A stretch of 64,000 bases of DNA from Larus michahellis (taxonomy: Eukaryota > Chordata > Aves > Charadriiformes > Laridae). Location of the stretch: positions 2,755,001 to 2,819,000 of the forward strand of contig NC_133911.1 in NCBI RefSeq assembly GCF_964199755.1, written 5' to 3'. A program made the translations under genes and the position numbers. Each line of letters starts with the position of its first letter. Position 1 is the stretch's first letter. The notes under the pieces are model-generated. The model did not search any database and was not told the origin of the DNA. It saw only the letters and a list, made by a program, of their open reading frames with translations. Shown here in pieces: positions 23,026 to 34,560 of the stretch.

Positions 23026-24404
23026 AGTGGCATCCTGCAGGCTGGGGACGGGGTGCTGACCCCGGGCACTGCGCCGTCGCCGTGTTGGTCCCGTGTTGTT
23101 GGACTTGACCCCAGGTCCCGCGTCCGGCCGCCTGTGCCTTGCATGAGAGGGGCCGTTCCTCTGCCCTGGTGGGGTCTAACACTGTGCGCCTTTCCTGCTC
23201 GGCGTTTTATTTCGGGTTTTATTGGTTTTTATGTGGGTTTCATTACATAGTCCTTCCAGCTTCCAGCAAACCCCTCTGTGGCCTCAGCCATCACCCATGC
23301 GATTATCCCTCGCCGCGTATTCCCCTGGCGCTGTGCGTTTGGCAGCTGGAGAAAGCACAGGACACTGCGACTCCAACCGAGCAGAGACACAGAGCACACA
23401 TATGCAGATATAAATATAGATGATAAACATAGATATAAATGTAGATATAGGTCTCAATGGTATGCAGTTTTGGAGGGCAGAAGCACTTGGCAGGGTAACT
23501 AGCACTTTTCTTACGGATTACTCAAAAAAAAGTTGGATGTATTCACAGCCTCACAAATATTTTTCTCGGAGGAAATACGCGGCATAGATAAAAATGTTTT
23601 AAATGTGGAGGTTGTTTCCACTTTTCTGTTTCTTTTTCATTTTAAAAGGTGGGCAGGAAAAGAGAAGAACAACCTGGAAGGGAAGCGAAACACTTTTGCC
23701 TTTCTAACCTGAGATTTGAAACCTTTTTTTTTTTTTTTTAGCTAAAACTAAAGAAACCGAAAATTTTCTTCCTTTCTCTTCATTAGAAACTGAATAATTA
23801 AAACAATTTGGAAAAGTCCCCTATTATAAAAACAAAATGTTCGGGGAAGAGTTGTTTAAGCCACCTTTAATCTTTCCTCTTTACCATCACGTTGCCTTTT
23901 TCAGCATCGCTGTAACGTGATGGTTTCGAAAGGTGTTTGACAGATGGGTGAAGGTTGGGTGACTTATGCAGGATCACGTTAAGTGTCTGGATCTAGTTCA
24001 CGTCTCAGCTGACCAGTCCCCAGATCTCAACTGCGGTGTGATAGAGATTAGGGAAAAGGGAGGTGAAAAGCCTACCCCTGCAAGGTGTGAATGCTACGAG
24101 AGGGTTCAGTGGATTCTGGTTTGTACTGATGGTGAAAACACATTCCGAAAGTATGATCCAGGCGCCACGAAAGCGTGCGGGTGATGCCTAATTTAGGAAA
24201 GTCCCCAGAGAAACTTGGAAGATGTGCCCAGCACCTTGCTCTCCGTCTCCCCCTGCAAACACCAATCCCTCCTCTTCGAAGCCACCCACCGAGGCTTTGA
24301 GAAGACTTTTTGCTCAGCTCCAAATGGCATCGGTGCCTTGATATTTTGGGAAGGGCAGAGCATCCGTCCCGTGTGCACTAGGTCTGGTTTATGGCAGGAG
24401 CTCA

Positions 24405-24570
24405 CTGCCCAGAGAAGCTGTGGCTGCCCCATCCCTGGAGGGGTTCAAGGCCAGGTTGGACAGGGCTGGAACAACCTGGGCTGGTGGGAGGTGTCCCTGC
24501 CGGGGGCAGGGGGTGGCGCCGGATGGTCTTTAAGGTCCCTTCTAACCCGAACCATTCTGCGATTCTATGA
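24405..24570 (+). repeat. CR1 LINE 3' fragment (short)
   Basis: Only the last 166 bp of a CR1 remain, starting at TGCCCAGAGAAGCTGTGG and ending TTCTGCGATTCTATGA. It is close in sequence to the copies at 21232 and 31060, so it belongs to the same or a sister subfamily. Confidence 0.93.
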
Positions 24571-26002
24571 AAATATCAGGCTTTCCCGTTGGGCTCCAAC
24601 ACTGCTGTAAGTCCCCAGTGAAATGAATTCAGGTCTCTTGTGTACGGCAGATGCAACCTGTTGGACAACAAGGCAGAGAGGACAGCGAGCGCATTGAAAC
24701 GCGGGTTTTGGGAGGGCAGTTCCTCCATGCTGTCTGTCTTACACCTGCTTCTCGCCAGCTCCGTCGCTTTCCACGAGCGGTGCCTCCTGCCCTACGACGT
24801 CCCCTTGGGCACAGGGTCCACCTTGTATTTCAGCCACAGGTATTTTAGCTATTTACACCTGCTTAAACCTCTCTGATGCCCCGGGGAGAATACGGATGAA
24901 GCTGCAAAAGGCATGATTGCAGAAACCCAAAGACACCCACACATGCAGGTAAAGCACGGCTGACCGAATGCATCCCTGCAGGAACGCTCGTGCTAACAGC
25001 GTTTTGATACACACACACACCCCCGCCCTTTCCAAGTCTTAATCCTGGGGGGACGTTTGCCTGGCTTAGAGGTCAGCCCCATCTCATGACCCGTGTTTAG
25101 ATCTGTTGTTGCTCGTCTCAGTGGTTATGGCTACTGTCAGACAGCGCCTGTGCCGGCAAATTCGGCTCAGCAGCCTTTAGCTTTGCAGCATTTCATGAGC
25201 AATTTCTTTTCAGAATAGGTGTAGAGAAGTTTATTATAATGGGCTGTGGACCTGCATAAAATCAGGGTATTCTGAGCAGGGAGAGGTGTACAAAAGGGAA
25301 TTAAATGACTGAAAAAGGATTTCCTTGTGAGGCCGATTTCTTTCTTTTTTAAGGATTAATATAATTAATATCCTGTCCCGGGCAGGCTACATTCTCACCT
25401 GGTGCAAACCAGCCCAGAATTTTAACTGGTTTTGCTGATTTCCACTCGCCAGCGAGCTCATCCTGCATTCCTCTAACTTTCCTCTAAGTTCATCCCCTAA
25501 CGCTGCGCTTCCTTGGAGCAGCATTTCCACCGTTTCTACTCCAAGCTGACTTTTTTGTGTGTGCGTGTGTTGTTTTCCCCGAACAGCCGGGTGCTGGGCG
25601 ATGGGGTGTCCTCGGCGCTTTGGCTGAAGCGGGAGTGGAAGGCGAGGAGGCTGAGATGCAGGAGCATCCGTCTCCACCACCCCAGGAAAGGTCGGAGGGG
25701 TGAGGGAGGAGGATGGGGGAGAAGGATTGCCCTCCGCGCAGGGCTGCGTGGGTGCCGCAGGGGGTGAGGGTGCCCGGGAGGGCAGCTGCGATTCCCTCTC
25801 TCTGAGTTCCCTCTTGCAAAACAGCAAGGGAGCTGGAAAGATGCGGTGAGCAGGGCAGAAGACAGGAGATGAGGGGATCTGGCGTCTTAGCGGTGCTTCA
25901 GGGGATCTCGGACATCACTGTTAACTTCTCAGACTCTATTTCCCCTCCAGCAGACTCTGGGCATCCCTAAAACACACTGGGGCTCAAAACAGACACCAGG
26001 AG

Positions 26003-26070
26003 AGAATGGTCCGGGTTGGAAGGCACCTTAAAGGTCATCTAGATCATCTCATTCTAGAGCCAGGGGCGCA
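26003..26070 (-). repeat. CR1 LINE 3' end relic
   Basis: GAATGGTCCGGGTTGGAAGG followed by CACCTTAAAGGTCATCTAGA is the reverse complement of a CR1 3' end (TAGATGACCTTTAAGGTnCCTTCCAAC). It is short and diverged. Confidence 0.7.
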
Positions 26071-26504
26071 ATTCACTGTAGGCTAGGACGTATCACGATA
26101 TAAAATATTAGGGCTTTCTCAAAACCAGGGGCTGGAAGCAAAGTGACCTTTTACCTCCCTTCCATCACAATCCCAAATCTCCAAAAACACCGAAGCGACT
26201 TAAATCTCGCTCTTACGTTGGTGCGAGTCTCTCTCTGCCCCTGCCATCCTTCTGGCTGAGTTTTATTGACAGCACGAAACCTCACCCCTCATCTTATTGC
26301 CTTCCTTTATCCCCTCTTTTCTCTTCTCTCGGCCCTTCTTCCCCGGCAATATCCAACCCCGAGGTATCTCGCCGAGAAATAAATAAAGGCGCCGGAATCC
26401 TGAATGCTTTCTGCACGTCCCTCACCCTATTCCGCACAGAATTCTCTTTTGTATATACCCAGGCTAATTATTATTAATAGCAGATATGGGTTTATTTCGA
26501 CCAG

Positions 26505-26606
26505 GGGAAGAAAAAAAAAAAAGACTAAGGGGGAAGGGGAGGGAGGATGAGAATGGGAGGGAAGAGGGGGAAAAAAGAGAAAAAAAAAAAAAAAAGAGAG
26601 AGAAGA
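26505..26606. repeat. Purine-only low-complexity tract
   Basis: About 100 bases are almost pure A and G on the + strand (GGGGAAGGGGAGGGAGG and GAGGGGGAAAAAAGAG followed by A16). This can form triplex DNA and is a likely slippage site. Confidence 0.85.
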
Positions 26607-26619
26607 AACCCACAAGAAA

Positions 26620-26930
26620 CTGTTCACATTTCCCGAGACGTCGACAAAGCTTTTATGAATATAACTGGATTTGTAACAAGCATTGCAGCTGCATATAAGG
26701 CATTCAGACATGGAGACAATTTTACTAGATAATAGACTATCACGCAGGATACAATTTAAATTAAAAAATGCAATTTTCACCTTGAAATGAACAAATGATT
26801 ACAATTTCTATACAAATTAAGGCATTCAGGCTCTCTTTCAGTAGTGGCATCAGTCCATGAAATATGACATAATTACCATGAAATACATTTTCAAATATTT
26901 TGATTTTTGTCCGCCGCTTTTAAAAAACAT
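26620..26930. promoter_or_regulatory. Candidate AT-rich conserved non-coding element
   Basis: About 300 bp of complex AT-rich sequence contains CAAAGCTTTTATGAATATAAC, ACAATTTAAATTAAAAAATG and CATAATTACCATGAAATACA. It has many homeodomain-type cores and no repeat signature. Among the intergenic blocks it looks most like a developmental enhancer. Conservation was not tested. Confidence 0.35.
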
Positions 26931-26941
26931 AGCCCCAGCTT

Positions 26942-26976
26942 CTGTGTGCGTGTGTGTGTGTGTGTGCATGTGCGTG
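26942..26976 (+). repeat. TG microsatellite
   Basis: A GTGTGCGTGTGTGTGTGTGTG run with a GCATGTGCGTGG end flanks the AT-rich block. Confidence 0.85.
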
Positions 26977-27339
26977 GTGGGGGGAGAGCGGCTCGCGTTA
27001 TCCCACCTTCTGGGGAAAAACACATTAAAAAGAAAAGAAAAACTACCCAAAGATTAAGCCTCCCCCCACTCCCTCCTTCTCACTCCCCCTCCTCTTGACT
27101 TGCAAGATAAAATTGAAAAAAAAATCAGACAGAAAGAAAAGGAACGCAAGCGAAAGGCTCTAAAGCCTCCAGATTTATCTAAATTACTACGCTTATCTGC
27201 AAAAATCACATCTGCTGGTTATCTACTAGCTCCGCAGATCTCCTGCCCCCCCCTCCCCTTTCTCCCTTAAAATGATGTTTTTTATTCCTCTCTTTTATTT
27301 TTTAATTATTTTTCCATTATGTTCTCTTTTTATAGCTGG

Positions 27340-27610
27340 AGATACAAGGCGAATCGGAGAAATTCGTGACCCCTGCGCTTGCCCGTGGAGGGGGAGGGCG
27401 AAGAAAAGAAAGAAGCCCGGGGAAGTTTGCGGGAGTAGGTGGACTTGGGTGGCGGGGGGGCCGGGGAGAGGAGGGTGGGCGAGGGCGGCCCCGGCACGGA
27501 GCCTTGGCGAAGGAGCGGTGCCCAACGCTCTGCCGCTTCCCTTCGGCCGCGTTTACCCACGTTGAACGTTTCTCGCGCCGAGGCGATGCCGTGATTTCGT
27601 TTCCCCTCCC
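27340..27610. promoter_or_regulatory. CpG-rich block without an assigned gene
   Basis: CG dinucleotides are dense (for example GCGAATCGGAG, GCGGCCCCGGCACGG, TCTCGCGCCGAGGCG), with G-rich tracts, and the flank at 26620-27330 is AT-rich. It may be a CpG island acting as an enhancer or as the promoter of an unannotated non-coding RNA. No exon can be assigned. Confidence 0.4.
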
Positions 27611-28064
27611 CACACCATTCATGAAAAGCCGCTGTGGGGACCAGACTAGGAACTGGACACCCGGCTTTGAACCCTTCGGACAATTATTTGGGGTAAAATT
27701 TCCTAGTCTAGGAAATTTTCTACGCCCTAGGTAAAGGTAGGGTGCCTCTGTCGAGTTTTCACCGACCCCTCCTGATGGATAGCGATGCTGGGGCTCGTAG
27801 CATCACACCCAGACTCCTACTGGTGGTGTGAGGCTGGAGCCGGTCTCAAGCCCCGTCCCTTTGTCCTCCTGCCTCACCCGCGCTCTTATCTAACAGATAC
27901 TTAGATTAAAGGCCGTTAGTGGATCAGGAGAATGAACCGTGCCTAAAAATTAGTGACGTCCGGTGCTTTGGTAGGTCTGTATCAGACCGGTCCTTTTTTT
28001 AATTCCTCTATAAAAAGGGTCATGGGAATATTTCACTAGGTGGGTGCGTGCTGTGGTTCAATTG

Positions 28065-28340
28065 TTACCTAGAATGCAACCGAATATCTTTAGCTGATAA
28101 ACATATAGTACATTTATGCATGTTGTGTAGCTGAAAAGGGAAGCGGAGTCCTTTAAAAATGCTTTGCCACCTGCTGATGGAAACACCTGCATTGTACAGG
28201 TGCAAGTCATTGTCGTTAAGGCCGAAGGTTTGGCACCACAGTTCGTTAGCCGAGGAGAAGTAAAGAAGCCCGTCCTGCGCTGGAAGATCCACCATCAGGT
28301 TTGCAGCATTTAACAGAGGTACCTTGAGATTAGTTGGTGC
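28065..28340. promoter_or_regulatory. Candidate enhancer with three clustered E-boxes
   Basis: CACCTG at 28168-28173 and 28184-28189 and CAGGTG at 28197-28202 lie within 35 bp, inside complex non-repetitive DNA that also has GCTGATAAACATA. CACCTG/CAGGTG binds E-proteins, MyoD-family, TCF4/12 and ZEB/SNAI factors. Function is inferred. Confidence 0.3.
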
Positions 28341-30971
28341 AGCCTTTGCTGCAGCACATAATTGTTGGAGTCGCATTATTTTTTTTTCCTGATATACTGT
28401 GGATATGGGGATAACGAACTGGGAGGATGGGGCTGGGAGGTGTCCTGTTCGCTCTGGCGTGTGGCCTGGACTTAAAGCGTGGCTCAAATTAAAACCGTTT
28501 GTGTGGAGACTTGGCGTGAGGGGGGTGTAGTGCTGAATATTGGCCTCGTGGGTGGGCACGACCAGCCCATTAAGTTAAAATGTTTGTGGCTTTTTGTGCG
28601 TGGTTATGTTGGGGAGAGCGTTCTTGAGAAACCTTGTGCGTGGAGTTCGTCCTGTTGCCTCGCTCCTCCCCTGGTGAGTCCCACCGGCGCCGGCGGGTTT
28701 CTCGCCGAACGCCTCCGCGGTGCGTCACCATCGCTTCGGGTGCGATGGAATCGCTTTTCTTCGTGATTCCCATCCTTCCCTCTTGCCAAACCCCTGTCTC
28801 TGACCGCAGGGTCTCTGTGGGGAATGGGGAGTTCGCTGAGATGTTTCCAGCCTCTGTCGCTTCAGGGGTTGTTGACCTTGGCTCACGTTTCTGAGACTTT
28901 ACCCCCAAAATCACGAGTGCCAGCGGTACAGGTTTCTTCCAGAAAATTCACGCTCTGTGGGCTGTGTTCGGCACGAGGGTAAAAATAATCTCTCATCGAC
29001 TGGCAAATTTAGATGAGCTTGTGGCAAAAAATTGTTGGGGATGGCAGAGGTGAGTGTCCCCTGTCACACCACGGGGGCTTGGGCAGGCTGAGGCCACACG
29101 GGTTGTTAATTATCCAAATGGACTCTTTAGCCAAATTTTTGAAGTCTTCCAGATTGTCCACAGGGAACTTATGCTGTTCAGGGTTTTGGGTGCCCATGAA
29201 TAAGGAGGAGCTGAGACTTATTCAGTGTAAATACTTGAAATGTGGTTACCTGTGGCCGGAGCAACCTGGCAAAGGGTGTCAGGATTGGCCAGGAAATTAT
29301 ATCCCCCCGTTATAAAAAAAAATTCTAATGTTATTAACATATTATTTTAAATTTGCCCATCTTAAGCTAGAAAAATCTAGCAGTTCTTGTATTTAATAAC
29401 AAACATATCTCCTTTAGTTTAGGAAAAATACCTAAGCGGAAAAAAAGTGATGCGTATTGGGTTTTTTAATGCCGTCAATAATTCCAGATGAGAAACGATC
29501 ATTAATTCGGTAAGGAAAAGCATTTCAGCAGAAGCTGGACCTGCTCCTTTTACACCGCAGTAACAAAATGTGGTGTGCCGAGTATGTTGGGGACATCATT
29601 AGCTCCTCGGGGCTGGGGGGGGGACGACCAGGTTTGGTGTCCTGCTGGAGTCAAGGTTCAGGCTGAGGTCACAGCTGAACTGAGTGTGTATGGCCTCAGC
29701 TCAGCCCCCCTCCACCCCCCAGCACCGCCGGACAGAGCCAGAGAGAGCTCCAGCGATCTCCCCTGCATCCGTGCGCGCTCCGCGGTTCATTTTTTACATC
29801 GTGAGCAGCAGGGCTGAAATGCTTGAGTTACACCTGACTTAATTTCACGGCCACAAAGTCACCTTCCCCTATCACCTGAAATACGAAGGAGGCGGGTTCT
29901 GATCTCTTATTAACTGCCCAGGTGAGAACAAAACACTGAATTTCCCGACTTCAGTGAAGACCCTCCGGATTTAGAGGCATCCCAAAGAACCTGCCCTGGT
30001 TTTGCCAAGCCCGATGTCTGCAGAGTCACTGCAGGGCAGCACGGTTGTGCCCATCAATGGAAAAAAAAAACCAAACCAACCAAGGTGCAAAAGACACCTT
30101 GCTTTTTCTTCATTCTTCCCCATCTCCTAAAGAAGGAGAGGGCGGGAGGGGTCTGGCAGGGGAAAGAAAAGAGAGCAGGATGGGGATGGACCACGCAGGG
30201 CTGGGTTCACCCTTCCTGCTCCTATCAGCGAGGGGAACGGGGAGATGGGTGGTAGGAAAAGCGCACGAAGCAGAGAGTCCCCCTCCGTGGCTCCATTTCC
30301 CAAGCTCACAAGCGCAGCCCTCGCACGAGCTCGGGTTTGGCCTTTTATCAGCTTTGCACAGTCCGGCGTTTTTATTTCACCAGGAACTTGTTCTTGTAAC
30401 CAAAACAAACGGGTCTCTCCAGTCGTGGGCTCAAGCTTCAAATTTATGCTGAGAAAAATCCGTCGCATACATGTTTTCACTTGCCTTTTAACCCAAATAA
30501 AGTCAACACGTGTCTCTATTGATAGAGGTACAGCTGATCCCAGGGAGACAGCAGGTACCTTGTGATCGGAATGCAGGAAAAGCAGGTCCACATCCAGCTC
30601 CCGGTGTTGGCAGAGAGCAGTTATTCATTACCAGTCCCCCAAAGCTGCCATCGGCCAGCCGGTTTTTCACATACCCAACCTACAGCTCAGCCCTACCTCG
30701 TCACGGAGAGGTGACACTGCTGCTGAGCTCAGCTCTTGATTTAAAAGCCGATTTTCCAAACTTTGCAAGAGCATTGCCACTCCTGGAAGAGTCCAGCCGA
30801 GCCCCTGAGGTCTGAAGGTCTGATAACACCAGGAAATGATGGGTTTCAGTTCAACGTTCAGATGAAGTCCCTGGTTACGAGTGGTTTGTTCTGCAGCACC
30901 ACGCTTGGCCTGGGAACCCTCTAATGCTGTCTGGAGTCATCAAAAGCGGCGTGGGCAGCAGGGCGAGGGGG

Positions 30972-31514
30972 GGGATTGTTCCCCTCTGCTCCACTCTGTG
31001 AGACCCCCCTGCAGCGCTGCCACCAGCTCTGGGCACCAACAGCAGAAGGACACGGAGCTGTTGGAGCGGGGCTGGAGGAGGCCCCGGAGATGCTGGGAGG
31101 GCTGGAGCCCCTCTGCTGTGGGGACAGGCTGAGAGAGCTGGGGGGGTTCAGCCTGGAGAAGAGAAGGCTCCGGGGAGACCTTCCAGTCCCTTCCAGTCCC
31201 TAAAGGGGCTCCAGGAAAGCTGGGGAGGGACTCTGGATCAGGGAGGGGAGCCATGGGATGAGGAGGAATGGTTTAAAACTGAAAGAGGGGAGATTGAGAT
31301 GAGATCTGAGGAAGAAATTCTTTGCTGTGAGGGTGGTGAGCCCCTGTCCCAGGTTGCCCAGAGAAGCTGTGGCTGCCCCATCCCTGGAGGGGTTCAAGGC
31401 CAGGTTGGCCGGGGCTTGGAGCAACCTGGGCTGGTGGGAGGTGTCCCTGCCCACGGGACAGGGACCTGATGGTCTTTAAGGTCCCTTCCCACCCAAACCA
31501 TTCTGTGATTCTTC
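30972..31514 (+). repeat. CR1 LINE 3' fragment (longest copy)
   Basis: This copy is about 540 bp and in sense orientation. It starts near CTGCTCCACTCTGTGAGACC (the CR1 'GCTCTGGTGAGACC' block), continues through CACCAGCTCTGGGCACC and GACACGGAGCTGTTGGAG, and ends CCAAACCATTCTGTGATTCT. No reverse-transcriptase frame is intact. Confidence 0.93.
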
Positions 31515-31986
31515 TCAAACTTTCAATTTAAATGGGTGGTTTACGCTCACCACTGGCTTCAGCTCACTCCTGTTGTAGGTCCACTGGACATCTGAATGTC
31601 TAGTATCTTCCCAGCATCTTATTTCTTGTCTGCCCACAAGACTTGTGCAGTCTACCCACGCTGCAGATGGTACCTTTTCGGAGAAATAGCTTTGAAGGAA
31701 AGCTCTTGAGCTCCAGTTGTCATCTCAGCGTGGCAGGAGGGAGGTCAACCAGGCTCTCTGTGAGCAGGATGTTGTGTAGGTCTGGCCTTGGCTGGCTTTG
31801 CTGGGTGCTCAAGGAGCTTTGGGCTTAATTTATACTCCAACCACGCTCAACAGGCGCTTTGACTCGGCTGGGGAATCCTCCTTCCCTCGCGGCCACCTCT
31901 TGCTGTCACTGTTCGACACCTCCTGCAGCAGGGCTTTGCAGCCGTGGCCCCGAAGGGTGGCTGCAGAGAGCCAAAAGTGTGAGAGT

Positions 31987-32009
31987 ATTATTATTATTAT
32001 TATTATTAT
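31987..32009 (+). repeat. (ATT)n microsatellite
   Basis: TATTATTATTATTATTATTA run of about eight units. Confidence 0.9.
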
Positions 32010-32234
32010 GAAAACTGCAAAGCAATTAATTGAAATTAAGAAAGATAAAACTTCAGAAGGGGAAGCACAGCGATTACGCCGGCGGAGCGCTGGCAGCAGT
32101 TCCTCGCCTGCAGGAGGAGGGTTTTAACGCAGCCGTAATTCCTGGCTGCAAGTTTTGAACTTCAGGAAAGACCCAACTACCTGCAGCCGTGGGCATCAGC
32201 ATCAGCTCCATCCTCCCAGGGCAAAGAATGAGGA

Positions 32235-32261
32235 TTTTTTTTTTTTTTTTTTTTTTTTCAC
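32235..32261 (+). repeat. Poly(T) run
   Basis: An almost pure T run of about 27 bases, with no target-site duplication noticed at its edges. Confidence 0.85.
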
Positions 32262-32479
32262 CAAAAGCCTGAGGCTTTTGCATGGTACAGAAAGATGTTG
32301 CCCCGAACAGGCAAACTTTTGGCCAAACTCAAGCGCATCCTTTCTTCTGTGTTAAAACAAAGGATGCCCCCTCTCTAGGCAGCCCGCCAGGGAATGGAAC
32401 AAGCTCCACGGCATCCCCAGGCAAATCCTCACCTCTGAGCCTAGATTTTACTCGGTTTTGGGTTTTTTTAAAACCTTCC

Positions 32480-32890
32480 TGTGCCTTTAAGGCTGGCCCC
32501 AGCTGGGTTTGCTACCCTGCTGAAGAGGATGCGAAATTAAGTTATGTGAGGCTCCTGCAGCTGAACCAGATGCGACTAAAACCAGCCTCTTTATGTATTC
32601 ATGAGCTGTGTGGAAGAGAAATAAAAGGATTCATTACCACGCAAACTGTTACTAATGACATGTACCTGGTGCCGAGCACCTCTGGAAATCTAATGCGACA
32701 CACTGGAGGAGAAAATGTATTCGCTTTTCAGAGGCCGGCGCTGAATGGAAAATTTCCCCTCCTTGGCCCTTCCTCATTCTGCATTCACTAAAAGCAACAT
32801 TTACAATTCTTCTGCCATTATGTCCTACCAGGGCCTCTGCGCTTTCTGTCACGACCTTGATATTAGCTGAAAATTGGAAATTCGCTGGCA
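32480..32890. promoter_or_regulatory. Candidate conserved non-coding block
   Basis: This non-repetitive, AT-leaning sequence contains TTTATGTATTCATGAGCTGT, GGATTCATTACCACGCAAAC and CCTTGATATTAGCTGAAAAT. A long frame (32282-32791) crosses it but matches no known protein, so the block is better explained as regulatory DNA. Confidence 0.3.
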
Positions 32891-32950
32891 TAGCGGAGGT
32901 GGGGAGGGGTGGGAATCGACTTGCTCTGCCTCCTGCTTTGCCATGCACTG

Positions 32951-32974
32951 AAGAAAGAAAGAAAGAAAGAAAGA
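32951..32974 (+). repeat. (GAAA)n microsatellite
   Basis: GAAAGAAAGAAAGAAAGAAA followed by GAAGAAGAATG. Confidence 0.85.
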
Positions 32975-34375
32975 AGAAGAATGAAAAAAGCAACGCTTAA
33001 CTCTTTTCGACTAGCCAGCAGGAAAAGGTGGAGGATGCGTGAGCGAGAAGGGACGGGAGACGGAGGGATAGATGTGAGCGGAGATAGTTCAGCATCGTTT
33101 CACAGCCCTCGGCGGACGTGGCCTCTCTGCACCAGCTCTTCTGATGCTAGACAAGGTGTTAGGAAGGAAACTACTTTATCTTATCTTACCCCAGATCCCT
33201 TTCCCAGCCTCTGGGCAAAGCAGCCGGCTTACGGGATGCCTGCTTAGCCTTGGCTCTGCTCTGTTGTCGGTGATGTGCGTTTTCCAGCCCCTGAGCTCTG
33301 CCGTGCTTCAGCACCGCACCATCCTCTCTACAGCCACATCCCCTGTAGAAACTCCTCTTCCCTTCGCAGGACCTCTGCCGTACGCCCAGCGTGGAGATAC
33401 ACTTACCCCGAGTTAATTCCAGAGCGCTTTGCCTCTTCTTTCCCCAGCCTGGCCGCTCCTTTGCTGTACTTGGGCAGTTAGTCCAGGGCTTTCTGCAAGG
33501 TTTCGTTGTAGCTGGGTGGTACTTCTTCAGATGAGGTTTGGCCAGGGTGCTGGGGAGTTGTGGGGAGGGATGAGGGTCTCAGCGATGTTTATATTATTCC
33601 TTATGCCCGGGGGTGGAGGGTAAATGCTCCCAAAATGGGAGAAGAAGGGGATCGGTGGGTGCTGTTCTCGCATCCCTTGACACTGATGCATCTCCAGAGC
33701 CTTCAGTCAGGTCGTTCCTGGTTTCCCCCAGAGGTGGTCCCATAATTTTCATCCTAACTAAACGAGATATGTTGATAAATGAGGGAGCGAGGAGGGTCTA
33801 CGCGTAAGGAACAGGGCAGCAGGGAGAAGTAGCTCCTAAAAGCATTGATGGGGTGTGCAGAGGGACGGAGCCGACATGGGCAGGTGAGAAAACCGCGTGC
33901 CCGTTTGCACAATTGCAGCTACCAAGTTTTAATGGACGTCTCGGTTGAGCGCAGGCTGTTGGCACCTGTTCTGACCCCACCAAAACCGCCATCAGCCTAG
34001 AGCTGGCTGTGAGGAAGGGGCAGAGTGGAGCCGGTCCGGAGCACGGCCGTGTCGCAGCCCTGAGGCTCTCTCACCCCTGCGAACCCCTGCGCGGTGGGAA
34101 GGGGCTGCACGGCTGCCACCATCCAGCGCCTTGGCAGTGCCTTCGCTGCTGTCTCTTGTCTCCCCGATGTTTGCACCTCTTTAAACAGAAAAGAGACGCT
34201 TTCTTTGGGTGTTGGCTTTTTAGGAAAACGTTTTGGAAGGAAATCACCTTCCCCTTTTTCCCCCTCCGTCCCTCTCTTCTCCCCATTTCTGGCTGCCTGC
34301 GCCTCCCTCCTCTCTTTTCTCCTTTCTAAGTCTCTGGCCCTGCCTTCCTCCCTCCCTGCCTCTCCCTCACCAGCC

Positions 34376-34560
34376 CCGTCACTTGTCAAGTTGCTTCTTA
34401 TCCACTTCATTAGCCCCTGTTCCCTTGTTTACCGAGGGGCGTTTGTATTAGTTGGAGAGCTTTCTAATTTAATCAAGGTTAGAGACGCAATTCCAGGTCT
34501 TGTTTGCCCAGCATGCTGGCCCTGCTCTCTGATTAATTCACAGGGCGTCAGATGTGCTGT
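34376..34560. promoter_or_regulatory. Candidate conserved non-coding block
   Basis: The complex sequence includes GTCACTTGTCAAGTTGC, CTTCATTAGCCCCTG, TTCTAATTTAATCAAGG and CTCTGATTAATTCACAG. Several TAAT/ATTA cores occur next to a long pyrimidine tract (34250-34375). Inferred from motifs only. Confidence 0.25.

Larger units (their letters stand above)
20461..26500. other. Intergenic DNA after PAX7
   Basis: No supportable gene. It contains three CR1 pieces (21232-21675, 24405-24570, 26003-26070), a candidate regulatory block (22915-23025), an imperfect ATAGATATAAAT tract (about 23400-23455) and a T run (23725-23740). ORFs over the CR1 copies are LINE shadows, and the others look random. Confidence 0.7.
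26501..28060. other. Purine tract, AT-rich block and CpG-rich block
   Basis: This stretch has sharp changes in composition. There is an A/G-only low-complexity tract (26505-26606), an AT-rich complex block (26620-26930), a TG microsatellite (26942-26976), AT/pyrimidine DNA (27060-27340), then a CpG-rich block (27340-27610) and a 25-bp palindrome (27695-27719). No coding exon was recognised. Confidence 0.6.

Noticed and set aside
32282..32791. 169-codon plus-strand frame
   Set aside because: No domain or conserved exon edges. The region looks more like a non-coding element.
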